DNA of 64,000 nucleotides from JAOUEA01 sp963810915 (GTDB lineage Bacteria > Actinomycetota > UBA4738 > HRBIN12): contig CAWEPH010000001.1 in NCBI GenBank assembly GCA_963810915.1, forward strand, positions 124,001 to 188,000, written 5' to 3'. Each line of letters starts with the position of its first letter. Positions within the stretch are counted from its first letter, which is position 1. This document shows positions 1 to 8,158 of this stretch, piece by piece. Made by a program: the position numbers and the translations under genes. The notes under the pieces are model-generated. The model was not told where the DNA came from, did not search any database, and saw nothing but the letters and a program-made list of their open reading frames with translations.

Positions 1-743
1 AGGTGATCCTCACCGTCGAGACCCGTGATCTCGGCGTCGGTGGCGCTCCCCTCGACGTTGGCGACGGCCCCGTCGGCGTCGGCGAGGACGTTGTTGTAGC
101 TCGAGGCTCGGTCCGAACGCAGCGACATCGTCACCATCTGCTCGAGGGTGCGCGCGCGCATCATCTCGAGCACCTGGTGCGCGCGTGAGATGCCCACCCG
201 CTCGTCGTTGGGCGCGAGCTCGTTCCCGGTGAGCGAGAGCCCCGCGCTGTTCCACCCCACGCTCAGCCAGGGGATACCGCCGAGCTGGAACACGACCGGG
301 TCGCCGGGGACGGCGATCTCCAACGCCACGATCTCCTCCTCCGTCTCGGGCCGCAGGTCGTTGTTGTGCGCCACCAACAGGTGGCCGTTCGCGGTCGCCC
401 GGGGCCCGGCGACCAGGTCGCTGCAGCGCCCCTCGACCCTGGCCTCGTACGGCTCGTACCAGATCTCCTCGATCGAGCAGGCGAAGAAGGCGACCGGGTC
501 CACGCCCGCCGCCTGGGCACAGGCGTCGAGCTCCTCCACCAGCCACGGCAGGCGCGGCGCCGTGAGGGCCCGATAGTCCTGGGCGAGGGCCAACTGGTCC
601 TCACGGCTTCGGTCGCCGGGGAGATCCTCGAACGCCATCTCCACGCTGCGCCGGATCGCCTCGCGCCCCAGATCTCCCAACTGGGCCCCCACCTCGCGAT
701 GGGAGCCGGCAACCCGCAGGACCGGGATCGTCGGGGGCGTCAC
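1..743 (-). CDS. C45-family peptidase / acyl-CoA:6-APA acyltransferase-like (partial)
   Basis: The C-terminal part lies beyond the window; about 247 codons are visible. The GTG start overlaps the stop of the upstream gene (GTGA), pointing to translational coupling. This is an Ntn-hydrolase-type protein. Residues 1-106 form the pro-segment and the probable nucleophile is Cys107 in 'EGRCSDL', followed by the family's 'LLVAHNNDL' and 'SVGWNSAGLSLTGNEL' segments. Known members are acyltransferases or amidases that mature by self-cleavage before this Cys. The substrate cannot be read from sequence. No signal peptide is seen. A role linked to the adjacent bactofilin-like membrane protein is only suggested by the overlap. 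Confidence 0.8.
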   Translation of the reverse strand, partial: MTPPTIPVLRVAGSHREVGAQLGDLGREAIRRSVEMAFEDLPGDRSREDQLALAQDYRALTAPRLPWLVEELDACAQAAGVDPVAFFACSIEEIWYEPYEARVEGRCSDLVAGPRATANGHLLVAHNNDLRPETEEEIVALEIAVPGDPVVFQLGGIPWLSVGWNSAGLSLTGNELAPNDERVGISRAHQVLEMMRARTLEQMVTMSLRSDRASSYNNVLADADGAVANVEGSATDAEITGLDGEDH

Positions 744-1679
744 GGCAGGGAGGGCATCGGCGGCGTGGGCGGAGGTGTCGCTCCGGCGAGGGCCGAAGGG
801 GCCTCGGTGCGGCCGCGTCCGGCCCGGTATGCCGCCACGATCGCGGCACCCATGCCCCATCCAGCGGTGAGCACGAAGAGCAGCCCGCCGAGCACCGGGA
901 TCAGCGCGGCGACCCGCAGGATCGCGAAGCCTGCGAGGAACGCCAGGAACCGGTGCCGCGGGGGCTTCACCAGGATCCGCCCGAGGCGAATACGCCCCCA
1001 CCGTGTACGCCACCGTGTAGATCAAGAGCAGCGCGAGCAGCAACCCGAGTCCAGCGGCGCCGGCGACCACCGTGACGAGGGCGAGCACGCCCAGCACCGG
1101 CAGACCGAAGAACCCCGCCGCACCCCAGCCGATCGAAGGGCCCACCCTGCGCACGGCGGCGTCGGCGGAGGCGTCGGCCGCGCGCGGCAGCAGGAGCGTC
1201 AACACGATCCCCAGGAGGAAGACCGATCCCGACATCACGAACCACAGGAAGACCCGGCCGAAGGCGCGGCCCCAATGGACATCGAAGTTGGTGCCCTGGG
1301 AAACGGTGCCGCCGACGGTCCCGGGCGCGACCTGGGGTGTGGCCTTCGAGGTGACGTTGCCTCCGACGTGCGCGCCGTCCTGCACGACGACCCGCCCATT
1401 CAGCGCGACGACGTTCCCTCCGACGGTTCCCGTCACGATCACATCTCCGTTGAACGCGACGGCATCGTGGACCACCGTCCCATCCAGCAGCAGCGGCCCG
1501 TCGAAGATCACCGCGGTGTCGTACGTCTCGCCCGCGGCGACCTCGAGCCGACCCGTGAGCACGACGAACGAGTTCCCCGTGGTGGTGGCCGTGACCGTCT
1601 GGGCGAACGCCGGTGCGGGGGCGGCGAGGAACGCCGCCGCGCAGAAGGCCAGGACGGCGAGTCGTGTGCGGGTATGCAT
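740..1679 (-). CDS. bactofilin-like polymer-forming membrane protein (frameshifted)
   Basis: An N-terminal signal sequence ('LAVLAFCAAAFLAAPAPAFA') is followed by a short-repeat beta-helix of the bactofilin/polymer-forming type, with recurring 'V.G.V.G.VVALNG.VVV' strands at about residues 30-125. Four or so hydrophobic helices follow. The frame changes near 993-1000 at a run of five C (plus strand): upstream the helix reads 'LLLIYTVAYTVG', downstream it continues as 'LGRILVKPPRHRFLAFLAG'. Both parts are natural membrane sequence, so a one-base indel is likely rather than two genes. The stop overlaps the start of the C45 peptidase. Bactofilins scaffold envelope complexes; the exact role here is unknown. 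Confidence 0.7.
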
Positions 1680-1726
1680 GGTCTGCCCTCCCTCGATGGC
1701 TGTGAGCAGGCTACCGCGACGGCACC

Positions 1727-3085
1727 TCATGCGGTGAGCTCGGCGAGCAGATCCCCGAAGGCGCCGACGTAGCGGTCGACATCTGCCTCCGTGGCCGGAA
1801 CCGAGCAGGTCGGCCCGGCGCCGACGATCGCGTCCCAGACCCCGCGGTTGCCGAGGTAGACGCGCGTCAGGCGTCGCAGAGGGATGTCGAAGTGTGCGGC
1901 GGCTTCCAGGGCGTCGCGGGGGAGTGCGGGTGCGTACGTCACGCCGCTGCGCGGCCAGAACCGATGGGTGGTCCAGGGGAGGCCCGTCGCCGCCACCGCG
2001 TGCTCGATGCCGTCGGCCAGGCGGCCGCCGAGCGCCTGCGTGCGCGTGTAGGCCTCCGGGCGGAGCACCTCGCTCATCGTCGCGCGCGCCGCCGCGAAGG
2101 ACATCGGGTTGCCGAAGAGCGTCCCGCCCGTGGCCACCACCGGCTTCTCGTCGTCGCGGCCGGCGGGGCGCTCGAGTGTGTCCGCGACGTCCGGAGTCAT
2201 CCCGTAGGCGCCGAGCGGCACGCCGCTCGCGATCGACTTGCCGATCGTGACGACATCGGGCTGCAGCCCCCACAGCCTGGTGAGCCCGCCCGGGCCCACC
2301 ACCTGGGTGTGGGTCTCGTCGTAGGCGAGGAGCGTCCCGGTCTCGCGCGTGAGGGCGCGCAACCCGTCGTGGAACCCATCCGACGGCATCAGCAGGCCGA
2401 CGTTGTTGGTGATGACCGGCTCCGTGATCACGACCGCGACATCGCGGGTCTCGAGTGCCGCGCGCAGGGCCTCGAGGTCGTTGAACTGCACCACGACGGT
2501 GTGCGTGACGGCGTCGCGCGGCAGGCCGATCTCTTCCGGGACGAGCCGGCCGTCCTCCAGCCCCACGAGGGTCTCGTCGAAGTGGCCGTGGTACTTCCCG
2601 TCGAAGAAGAGGACCTTGTCGCGCCCGGTGGCGACGCGTGCGATGCGGACGACCTCGAGGTTGGCGTGCGTGGCCGAGAGCGTGAACTGCCACTTCGCCA
2701 GCCCATAGCGACGAGCGAGCTCCTCGGCCACCCAGATCCCGTCCTCGTTGGGCAGGAGGAACTGGTTCCCGGCAGCGATCCGTCGCGAGACCGCCTCCAC
2801 CACAGGCCCGGGAGCGTAGCCGCCGAACATGGACATGTCGGCGATGTTGAAGTCCGCGTACTCGTTGCCGTCGACGTCGCGGAACCGGCTCCCCGATCCC
2901 TCGGCGACGAACAGCGGCGGATGGTCGTAGGAGGTCCGCAGCCATGACATCGGCACCCCGTTGGGCATGACAGGCTCGGCACGCTTCCACAGCGCGCGGG
3001 AGCGCTCGTGCGTCTCAGCCCACCGCGCATCCTCGCGCCCCTTGAGCTCCTGGACCTTCGCGTGATCGATCCCGAGGGCGTCCAT
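1727..3085 (-). CDS. class III aminotransferase (glutamate-1-semialdehyde aminomutase-like)
   Basis: A 452-residue PLP enzyme of fold type I. Visible are the 'GSGSRFRDVDGNEYADF' N-terminal segment of class III enzymes, 'DGKYHGHFDE', the 'AYDETHTQ' motif holding the cofactor-binding Asp, the PLP lysine in 'TIGKSIASGVPLGAYG', and 'GGTLFGNPMSFAAARAT'. This pattern is closest to glutamate-1-semialdehyde 2,1-aminomutase relatives, but no hem genes are nearby, so a general aminotransferase or aminomutase role is safer. Start chosen at the ATG of 'MDALGID'; the frame stays open 25 codons further upstream without a better start. Confidence 0.85.
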   Translation of the reverse strand: MDALGIDHAKVQELKGREDARWAETHERSRALWKRAEPVMPNGVPMSWLRTSYDHPPLFVAEGSGSRFRDVDGNEYADFNIADMSMFGGYAPGPVVEAVSRRIAAGNQFLLPNEDGIWVAEELARRYGLAKWQFTLSATHANLEVVRIARVATGRDKVLFFDGKYHGHFDETLVGLEDGRLVPEEIGLPRDAVTHTVVVQFNDLEALRAALETRDVAVVITEPVITNNVGLLMPSDGFHDGLRALTRETGTLLAYDETHTQVVGPGGLTRLWGLQPDVVTIGKSIASGVPLGAYGMTPDVADTLERPAGRDDEKPVVATGGTLFGNPMSFAAARATMSEVLRPEAYTRTQALGGRLADGIEHAVAATGLPWTTHRFWPRSGVTYAPALPRDALEAAAHFDIPLRRLTRVYLGNRGVWDAIVGAGPTCSVPATEADVDRYVGAFGDLLAELTA

Positions 3086-3143
3086 GGGGGCTAGGTCTAC
3101 CAGCTGGAGTCCCGGACGCGACGTCCGCGAGCGGCAGGGGAGG

Positions 3144-3734
3144 CTACCGGGTCGGCTCACCCAGGTCGCGGATCATGAGCCAGGACTCGATCCGGACCCC
3201 GTCCCGCGTGTCGAGGTCCAGCCTGCGTCCCACCTTCCGCATGCCCGCCTTCTCGTACGCGCGCTGCGCGCGCTCGTTGTCCACCGCCGTGAGCAGGGCC
3301 ACGCGGGTCGCGCCGTGCGTCCGCCGCAGGTACCGGCAGAGGAGTCCGATGGCGCGTGGGCCGATCCCGCTCGCGAGCAGGCTGGGATCGCCCAGGAAGA
3401 TGTCCAGTCCCCACGTCCCGTCGTCGACCGGGACGCCCATCGCATCGGCCTCCTCGGCGTACGCGGACCACGGGTAGAACTGGAGGTAGCCCGCCGGCCG
3501 GCCGTCCACCTCGATGAACGTCGCCACCGTGGCGTCGGCGGGGTCGGTGCTGGGGCCGTACGCCGCCCGGATCCCGGCATCGGTGAACTCGCCCTCGTCG
3601 TCGTCGGTGTCCCACACGGCGCGCACGTGCGGCTCTCGCCGCCACGTGAGCAGCTGGTCGAAGTCATCGTCCGTCGGTCGCATCCGACGGAGCGCGAGGT
3701 CCTCCTCGCGTGCGAGCGTGCCGTCGTCGCTCAC
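3144..3734 (-). CDS. GNAT acetyltransferase, AAC(6')-like
   Basis: 196 residues. The GTG start overlaps the stop of the beta-propeller gene upstream (GTGA). The protein opens with 'ALRRMRPTDDDFDQLLTWRREPHV', has an acceptor segment 'PAGYLQFYPWSAYAEE', then 'TWGLDIFLGDPSLLASGIGPRAIGLL', where the acetyl-CoA pyrophosphate loop lies, and ends with 'NERAQRAYEKAGMRKVGRR'. Layout and spacing resemble aminoglycoside 6'-N-acetyltransferases (GIDQ..., RAIRCYEKAGF). Resistance activity cannot be inferred from this alone; siderophore or other small-molecule N-acetyltransferases share the layout. Confidence 0.8.
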   Translation of the reverse strand: MSDDGTLAREEDLALRRMRPTDDDFDQLLTWRREPHVRAVWDTDDDEGEFTDAGIRAAYGPSTDPADATVATFIEVDGRPAGYLQFYPWSAYAEEADAMGVPVDDGTWGLDIFLGDPSLLASGIGPRAIGLLCRYLRRTHGATRVALLTAVDNERAQRAYEKAGMRKVGRRLDLDTRDGVRIESWLMIRDLGEPTR

Positions 3735-5014
3735 GTCCCACCGGTGGGGACGGTGAACGCGTGAACGACGCCTGCGTCGTCCCCCACGTAGAGCCCGTCC
3801 GCGTTGGCGGCGGGTCGCGATCGAGCTGTGGCGCCCAACGGTTCGGACCAGGGCGCGTCGCATCCGGGCGAGGCCTCGTCGCAGCCGAGCGGGATGGCCG
3901 TGACCACGCCTCCGCCCGTGACGACGTAGACCACGTCGTCCTGGACGATCGGCGTGGCCAGGGGGAGCACGCCAAGGGACCACGCGCGCAGCGGTGGACA
4001 GCTCACGCTCGCGCACGCGTCGGGGAAGGAAAGCAGGCGTCCGTCCGCGGCGCCGACGAACACCTCTCCGGCGCCCAGCGTCGGCGCGTCGATCGCACCC
4101 GGTTCCGGGGGGCGCCCGGGGACGATCGTGCCCGCCCACGCGGGCCGGCACACGCCCTTGCACGCGAGGGGGAACGCCAGGAGCTGTCCCCGCGCCGCCA
4201 CGAACGCCGTGTCGTCCGAGAGCGTCACGGCCGTGGCCGGCCCTCCCGTCGCACCGGTCCACACCGGCTTGCAGGGGTCGAGGCAGGCGGCCGGGAACGC
4301 GGCGACGCCACCGCGCGGCGACCTGGACGAGACGACGACGAGACCCCCGCCCACCGCGGGGCGGCCGCTGATGCGGTGGCCGGGGAGCTGCCCTACCCAG
4401 GCCGGCGGGCATTCGCGGTTGCCGGTGCCGCACCGGGCAGGGAACGCGAAGAGCTTCCCCGCGGTGACGTAGACGAAGTCGTCGTTCGCGCTCGGCGCCG
4501 AGACGGGATCGTGGCCGGCCTCGCCGGTCCACAGGGGTCGGCACTGCGCGGCGTCGCAATGGGTCGGGTATGCGTACACGTGGCCCGCCGCGGAGCCTGC
4601 ATAGACGACATCGCCGTCGGTGGTGGGAACCGAGAGCGGCCCGTCGGGGACCCTGCCCTCCCACGAGGGCGTGCATACGCGCGAGCTGAGGGGGACAGCG
4701 CACGGGAGCGGATACGCGAAGAGCCCCTCCGCTCCGCTCACGTAGAGCTCGTCGGTGGTGGTGTCGACCCCCGCCACCCTGCCGGGCCCCGTGTCGGCGG
4801 TCCACGCTGGGGCGAGCCGTGCCACGTTGCTGGGCGTCACCGCCTGCGTGGGTTGGCGCCCGAAGAAGTGGATCAGCGCCCCCACACCGGCGAGCACCAG
4901 GACGATCACCGCCACCAAGCCCGTGACGCGGAGCGCGCGGTGCCCGTGCGTGCGGGCGAGATCGCCGGCCGAGGTGATGGGGCCGGGACGGGTACCTGGG
5001 CGTTGATCCCGCAT
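3731..5014 (-). CDS. membrane-anchored PQQ-like beta-propeller protein with repeated Cys pairs
   Basis: 427 residues. Residues about 29-51 form one membrane helix ('VTGLVAVIVLVLAGVGALIHFFG'), so the rest should lie outside the cytoplasm. The remainder is a propeller of seven or eight blades. Each of seven blades carries the same outer element: [YAFL].[FY]P..C followed 4-11 residues later by a second Cys and P.W.G, for example 'YAYPTHCDAAQCRPLWTG', 'AAFPAACLDPCKPVWTG' and 'LAFPLACKGVCRPAWAG'. The even Cys pairing suggests one disulfide per blade. No catalytic site of PQQ dehydrogenases is seen. It is co-transcribed with the GNAT gene through a GTGA overlap. Function unknown; ligand binding or a structural role is a guess. 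Confidence 0.8.
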   Translation of the reverse strand: MRDQRPGTRPGPITSAGDLARTHGHRALRVTGLVAVIVLVLAGVGALIHFFGRQPTQAVTPSNVARLAPAWTADTGPGRVAGVDTTTDELYVSGAEGLFAYPLPCAVPLSSRVCTPSWEGRVPDGPLSVPTTDGDVVYAGSAAGHVYAYPTHCDAAQCRPLWTGEAGHDPVSAPSANDDFVYVTAGKLFAFPARCGTGNRECPPAWVGQLPGHRISGRPAVGGGLVVVSSRSPRGGVAAFPAACLDPCKPVWTGATGGPATAVTLSDDTAFVAARGQLLAFPLACKGVCRPAWAGTIVPGRPPEPGAIDAPTLGAGEVFVGAADGRLLSFPDACASVSCPPLRAWSLGVLPLATPIVQDDVVYVVTGGGVVTAIPLGCDEASPGCDAPWSEPLGATARSRPAANADGLYVGDDAGVVHAFTVPTGGT

Positions 5015-5125
5015 AGGCCGCCCATCATCGCGTACGCCGCCTCGGAGCGTCCCGTCCGCGTAAGCGCCCGCCCATGTCAGACCCGTCTCCTACGGTGAGA
5101 TTCACTTCCCCTCACAGGAGGAACC

Positions 5126-6142
5126 ATGAGCCTGCAGATCGGCATCGGATTGGTGATGCTCGCGCTCGGCCTCGGCATCGGACTGGCGGTCGCGGCTCTC
5201 CGGCCGCCCCGTCCCGCGGCCGGTCGACCCGATGGTGCCCCGATCTTGGCCACGATCCAGGGGCAGCTCGAGGCACAGGCGGCCGAGCTGCGCCGGATGG
5301 CCGACGCGACCTCCGGACGGGATCTGGCCGCGGAACAACTGCGCACGGGGCTCGACGGCGCGCGCCGGGCGCTCGAGGAGCTGCAGGTGCGGGCGCAGGA
5401 GCGTGAGCGGACGGATGCCGACAACCGGGAGGTGGTGCGGCGCCTATCCACCGTGCTGGCCGGAGGGGCCGCCAAGGGACGCGCGGGGGAGAACGTGCTC
5501 CGCGAGCACCTGGCCCAGCTCCCGCCCGGGATGCTGGTCACCGACTTCCGCGTGGGCGGCAAGGTGGTGGAGTTCGGGCTCCTGCTGCCCGACGGCCGGC
5601 GCTTGCCCATCGATTCCAAGTGGACGGCCGTCGCCGAGCTCGAGGCGCTGGACGCCGCCGAGGACGCAGGCGCGCGCGAAGCGTGCGCGCGGGCCGTCGA
5701 GCGAGCGGTCACGGCGCGGGCGCGTGAGGTGGCGCAGTACCTCGACCCTTCACTCACCGCATCCGTCGCGGTGGCCGCCGTCCCGGATGCGGCGTACGAG
5801 GTGCTGCGGCGCGCCCACGCCGACGCATACGCGCGCGGTGTGATCATCGTGCCGTACGGCTCGGCGTTGCCCATCGTGCTGTTCCTGTACACGCTCGTGC
5901 AGCGTGTGGGCGGCGCCGCGGATGTCCAGGCGAGCCTCGCCGAGATCGCGGGCGTGCTCGACGTCTTGGAGTCGGTGGTCGAGAACAAGTTCACGCGCGC
6001 GGGCACCATGATCGCGAACGGGGCCGACGAGTTCCGCTCGCAGCTCGGCAAGGCGCGCGGCTCTGTCGCGCGCGCCCACGCTTCGGCGCCGGACGCCTCA
6101 TCAGAGGACGCGGACGAGGCGGGCCTCGCCGTGGTCCGATGA
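5126..6142 (+). CDS. rmuC: DNA recombination protein RmuC family
   Basis: 338 residues, shorter than the E. coli protein. One N-terminal membrane helix (residues 4-26) is followed by a coiled-coil stretch and the RmuC domain with 'AKGRAGENVLREHLAQLPPG', 'VEFGLLLPDGRRLPIDSKW' and 'IIVPYGSALPIVLFLYTLVQR'. The family is related to restriction-endonuclease-like nucleases and limits inversions at short repeats; its biochemical activity is not settled. An AGGAGGA Shine-Dalgarno sits six bases before the ATG and a TACGGT -10-like box lies further upstream, so this transcript has a leader. A GC-rich hairpin follows the stop. Confidence 0.85.
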   Translation: MSLQIGIGLVMLALGLGIGLAVAALRPPRPAAGRPDGAPILATIQGQLEAQAAELRRMADATSGRDLAAEQLRTGLDGARRALEELQVRAQERERTDADNREVVRRLSTVLAGGAAKGRAGENVLREHLAQLPPGMLVTDFRVGGKVVEFGLLLPDGRRLPIDSKWTAVAELEALDAAEDAGAREACARAVERAVTARAREVAQYLDPSLTASVAVAAVPDAAYEVLRRAHADAYARGVIIVPYGSALPIVLFLYTLVQRVGGAADVQASLAEIAGVLDVLESVVENKFTRAGTMIANGADEFRSQLGKARGSVARAHASAPDASSEDADEAGLAVVR

Positions 6143-6160
6143 CCCGGCTCCCGAGCCGGG
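6143..6160 (+). terminator. GC-rich hairpin after rmuC
   Basis: CCCGGCTC and GAGCCGGG form a perfect 8-bp inverted repeat directly after the rmuC stop. No T-tract follows, so termination efficiency is uncertain. Confidence 0.4.
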
Positions 6161-6173
6161 CCGTCCGTGCCGA

Positions 6174-6179
6174 TATCCT
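6174..6179 (+). promoter_or_regulatory. -10 box (TATCCT) for a leaderless transcript
   Basis: TATCCT ends six bases before the ATG of the GH114 gene, which would put the transcription start on or next to the start codon. No Shine-Dalgarno is present. The same arrangement recurs at many genes in this window. Confidence 0.45.
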
Positions 6180-6185
6180 GTCGCC

Positions 6186-7052
6186 ATGCGTGTGACCATG
6201 CGTCGCGGGTGCGTCGCTGCAAGCCTCATCGCGTTCGTCCTCGCATCGGCGTCGGCGGCCTCTGGGCGTGCGCTCGACGGGGTGGCGGCGCGGCTCCATG
6301 GCCCCCCCGAGCGCGGTGGGCTGCCGGCGCCGGTTCCGTGCCCGGGCTGCTACGCGCCGGCCCTGCGCACCAGCTGGCAGTGGCAACTGCAATGGAAGGT
6401 CGATACCTCGCTCGACGTCCAGATGTACGACGTGGATGGGTTCAACGTCTCGAAGGCCCTCGTCACGAAGCTGCACGACGCGGGGCGCAAGGTCGTCTGT
6501 TACTTCAGCGCCGGGTCGTGGGAGAACTGGCGACCCGACGAGGGGGATTTCCCTCGATCCGTGCTCGGCAGGTCCAACGGCTGGCCGGGGGAGCGATGGC
6601 TCGACATCCGCCGGCTCGCCGTCCTCCGCCCGATCATGAAGGCGCGGCTCGACATGTGTCAGGCCAAGGGGTTCGACGCCGTGGAGTTCGACAACGTCGA
6701 CGGGTACCAGAACCGCACGGGGTTCCCGCTCACGGGCGCCGACCAGCTCGCGTACGACGTCTTCCTGGCCGATCAAGCTCATCGCCGGGGGATGTCCGCG
6801 GTGCTCAAGAACGACCTCGGCCAGATCCACACGCTCCTGCCGTACTTCGACTTCGCGTTGAACGAGCAGTGCCACCAGTACGCGGAGTGCGGCAGGCTGA
6901 AGCCGTTCGTGGCGGCGGGCAAGGCGGTCTTCGGGGTGGAGTACGTGCTGGCCAAGCCGCGATTCTGCCCAGCCTCGAACCACGCCAACTTCAACTTCCT
7001 CAAGAAGAAGCTGAGCCTCGGCCCGTGGCGTTCCCCGTGCCGGGGGCGGTGA
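6186..7052 (+). CDS. GH114-family endo-alpha-1,4-polygalactosaminidase-like protein
   Basis: 288 residues with a signal peptide (residues 1-29, '...LIAFVLASASAASGRA'). The mature part matches the GH114/TM1410 TIM-barrel: 'WQWQL', 'QMYDVDGFNVS', 'GRKVVCYFSAGSWENWRPDEGDFP', 'WLDIRRLAVLRPIMKARLDMCQAKGFDAVEFDNVDGY' and 'ALNEQCHQYAECG'. The acidic pair in 'EFDNVD' and the Asp of 'YDVDGF' are the expected catalytic region. Family enzymes hydrolyse galactosamine-containing polysaccharides; secretion fits that. The C-terminus is short and basic. Start set by the -10 box directly upstream. Confidence 0.85.
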   Translation: MRVTMRRGCVAASLIAFVLASASAASGRALDGVAARLHGPPERGGLPAPVPCPGCYAPALRTSWQWQLQWKVDTSLDVQMYDVDGFNVSKALVTKLHDAGRKVVCYFSAGSWENWRPDEGDFPRSVLGRSNGWPGERWLDIRRLAVLRPIMKARLDMCQAKGFDAVEFDNVDGYQNRTGFPLTGADQLAYDVFLADQAHRRGMSAVLKNDLGQIHTLLPYFDFALNEQCHQYAECGRLKPFVAAGKAVFGVEYVLAKPRFCPASNHANFNFLKKKLSLGPWRSPCRGR

Positions 7053-7068
7053 CTCGCGTCCCGTTGGG

Positions 7069-7102
7069 TTGACGGTTCTACCCAATCTCTGCATAACTAT
7101 GC
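7069..7102 (+). promoter_or_regulatory. argC promoter with ARG-box-like palindrome
   Basis: TTGACG (7069-7074) is followed after 17 bases by CATAAC (7092-7097). Overlapping this -10 is the perfect inverted repeat GCATA-AC-TATGC (7091-7102), similar to actinobacterial ArgR operators. The argC ATG is at 7106, so the transcript would be leaderless or nearly so. ArgR is encoded within the operon, which makes autoregulation likely. Confidence 0.6.
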
Positions 7103-7105
7103 GTC

Positions 7106-8158
7106 ATGCGAGAACGGGTACGGGTCGCGGTCTTGGGAGCCTCCGGTTACGCGGGCGGAGAGCTCGTGCGCCTGCTCGCGCCCCATCCGTCGGTCGAGGT
7201 CACCTTCCTGGGGGCGAACGAGTCCGCAGGAAAGACCCTCGCCGAGGCCCATCCGCATCTCGGCGGCCATCCGCTGGCGGCTACGGTGCTCCGTCCGATG
7301 GAGCCCGCGGCGATCGCCGCCGATGCCGATGTCGTGTTCAGCTCCTTGTCGCACGGTGTCGGCGCCGTCCTCGCCCCCCGCCTCCTCGAGGCCGGACTGC
7401 GGGTGATCGACCTGGCCGGCGACTTCCGTCTGCCGGCGAGCGCGTACCCGGAGTGGTACGGGTTCGACCACCCGTCGCCCCCGTGGTTGGAGAAGGCGGT
7501 CTACGGTCTCCCGGAGCTGTGCGCGGACCGGGTGGCGGGCGCGCAGCTCGTGGCGAACCCCGGCTGCTACCCCACGCCCGTGATCATCGGGTGCGCGCCG
7601 TTACTGTCGGCCGGGCTGATCGACGAGACGCCGATCCGCGTGGACGGGAAGACCGGTCTCTCTGGCGCCGGGCGCACGGCCGACGAGACCACGCTCTACG
7701 CCTCGACCCAGGACAGCGTCCGGCCGTACCGCGTCCCCCGACACCAGCACACGCCGGAGATGGAGCGAGGCCTCGAGCTCTTCACCGGCCGTCAGGTGCC
7801 CGTGCTCTTCGTGCCGCACCTCGTCCCCACCGTGCGCGGCGTGCTCACGACCTGCTACGCGGGTCTGGCTCCCGGCGTCACCACCGAGGCGCTGACGGAC
7901 GCCCTCGCCGCCGCCTACGCGGTACGGCCGTTCGTGCGCGTGCTGCCTGCGGGAGCGATGGTCGATTCCAAGCGCACGCGTGGGACGAACGTGCTCGAGT
8001 TGCAGGCGGTGGCCGATCCCCGGACGGGCACCGCGGTGGTGGTAGGGGCTGTGGACAACCTCGTGAAGGGCGCCGCCGGCCAGGCGATCCAGAACCTCAA
8101 CCTCATGTTGGGGCTCGACGAGGCGACCGCCCTGCCCACGCTGGCGGTGTACCCGTGA
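7106..8158 (+). CDS. argC: N-acetyl-gamma-glutamyl-phosphate reductase
   Basis: 350 residues. NADPH-dependent reduction of N-acetylglutamyl phosphate to the semialdehyde, the third step of arginine synthesis. The Rossmann motif 'GASGYAGGEL' lies at residues 10-19, the catalytic Cys154 in 'ANPGCYPTP', followed by 'SGAGR' and the conserved His region 'YRVPRHQHTPEME'. The length is normal. First gene of argCJBDRGH; the argJ GTG overlaps its stop. The gene starts directly behind the promoter, so it is probably translated from a leaderless mRNA. Confidence 0.95.
   Translation: MRERVRVAVLGASGYAGGELVRLLAPHPSVEVTFLGANESAGKTLAEAHPHLGGHPLAATVLRPMEPAAIAADADVVFSSLSHGVGAVLAPRLLEAGLRVIDLAGDFRLPASAYPEWYGFDHPSPPWLEKAVYGLPELCADRVAGAQLVANPGCYPTPVIIGCAPLLSAGLIDETPIRVDGKTGLSGAGRTADETTLYASTQDSVRPYRVPRHQHTPEMERGLELFTGRQVPVLFVPHLVPTVRGVLTTCYAGLAPGVTTEALTDALAAAYAVRPFVRVLPAGAMVDSKRTRGTNVLELQAVADPRTGTAVVVGAVDNLVKGAAGQAIQNLNLMLGLDEATALPTLAVYP

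Noticed and set aside
366..1772. Long open frames antisense to the C45 and bactofilin-like genes
   Set aside because: Arg/Pro/Ala-rich translations without family similarity, fully explained as high-GC shadows; the minus-strand genes have clear motifs.
3144..4805. 553-codon frame covering the GNAT gene and antisense/alternate frame of the propeller
   Set aside because: Only the last 196 codons are GNAT-like; the upstream part is an Arg-rich shadow of the propeller gene.
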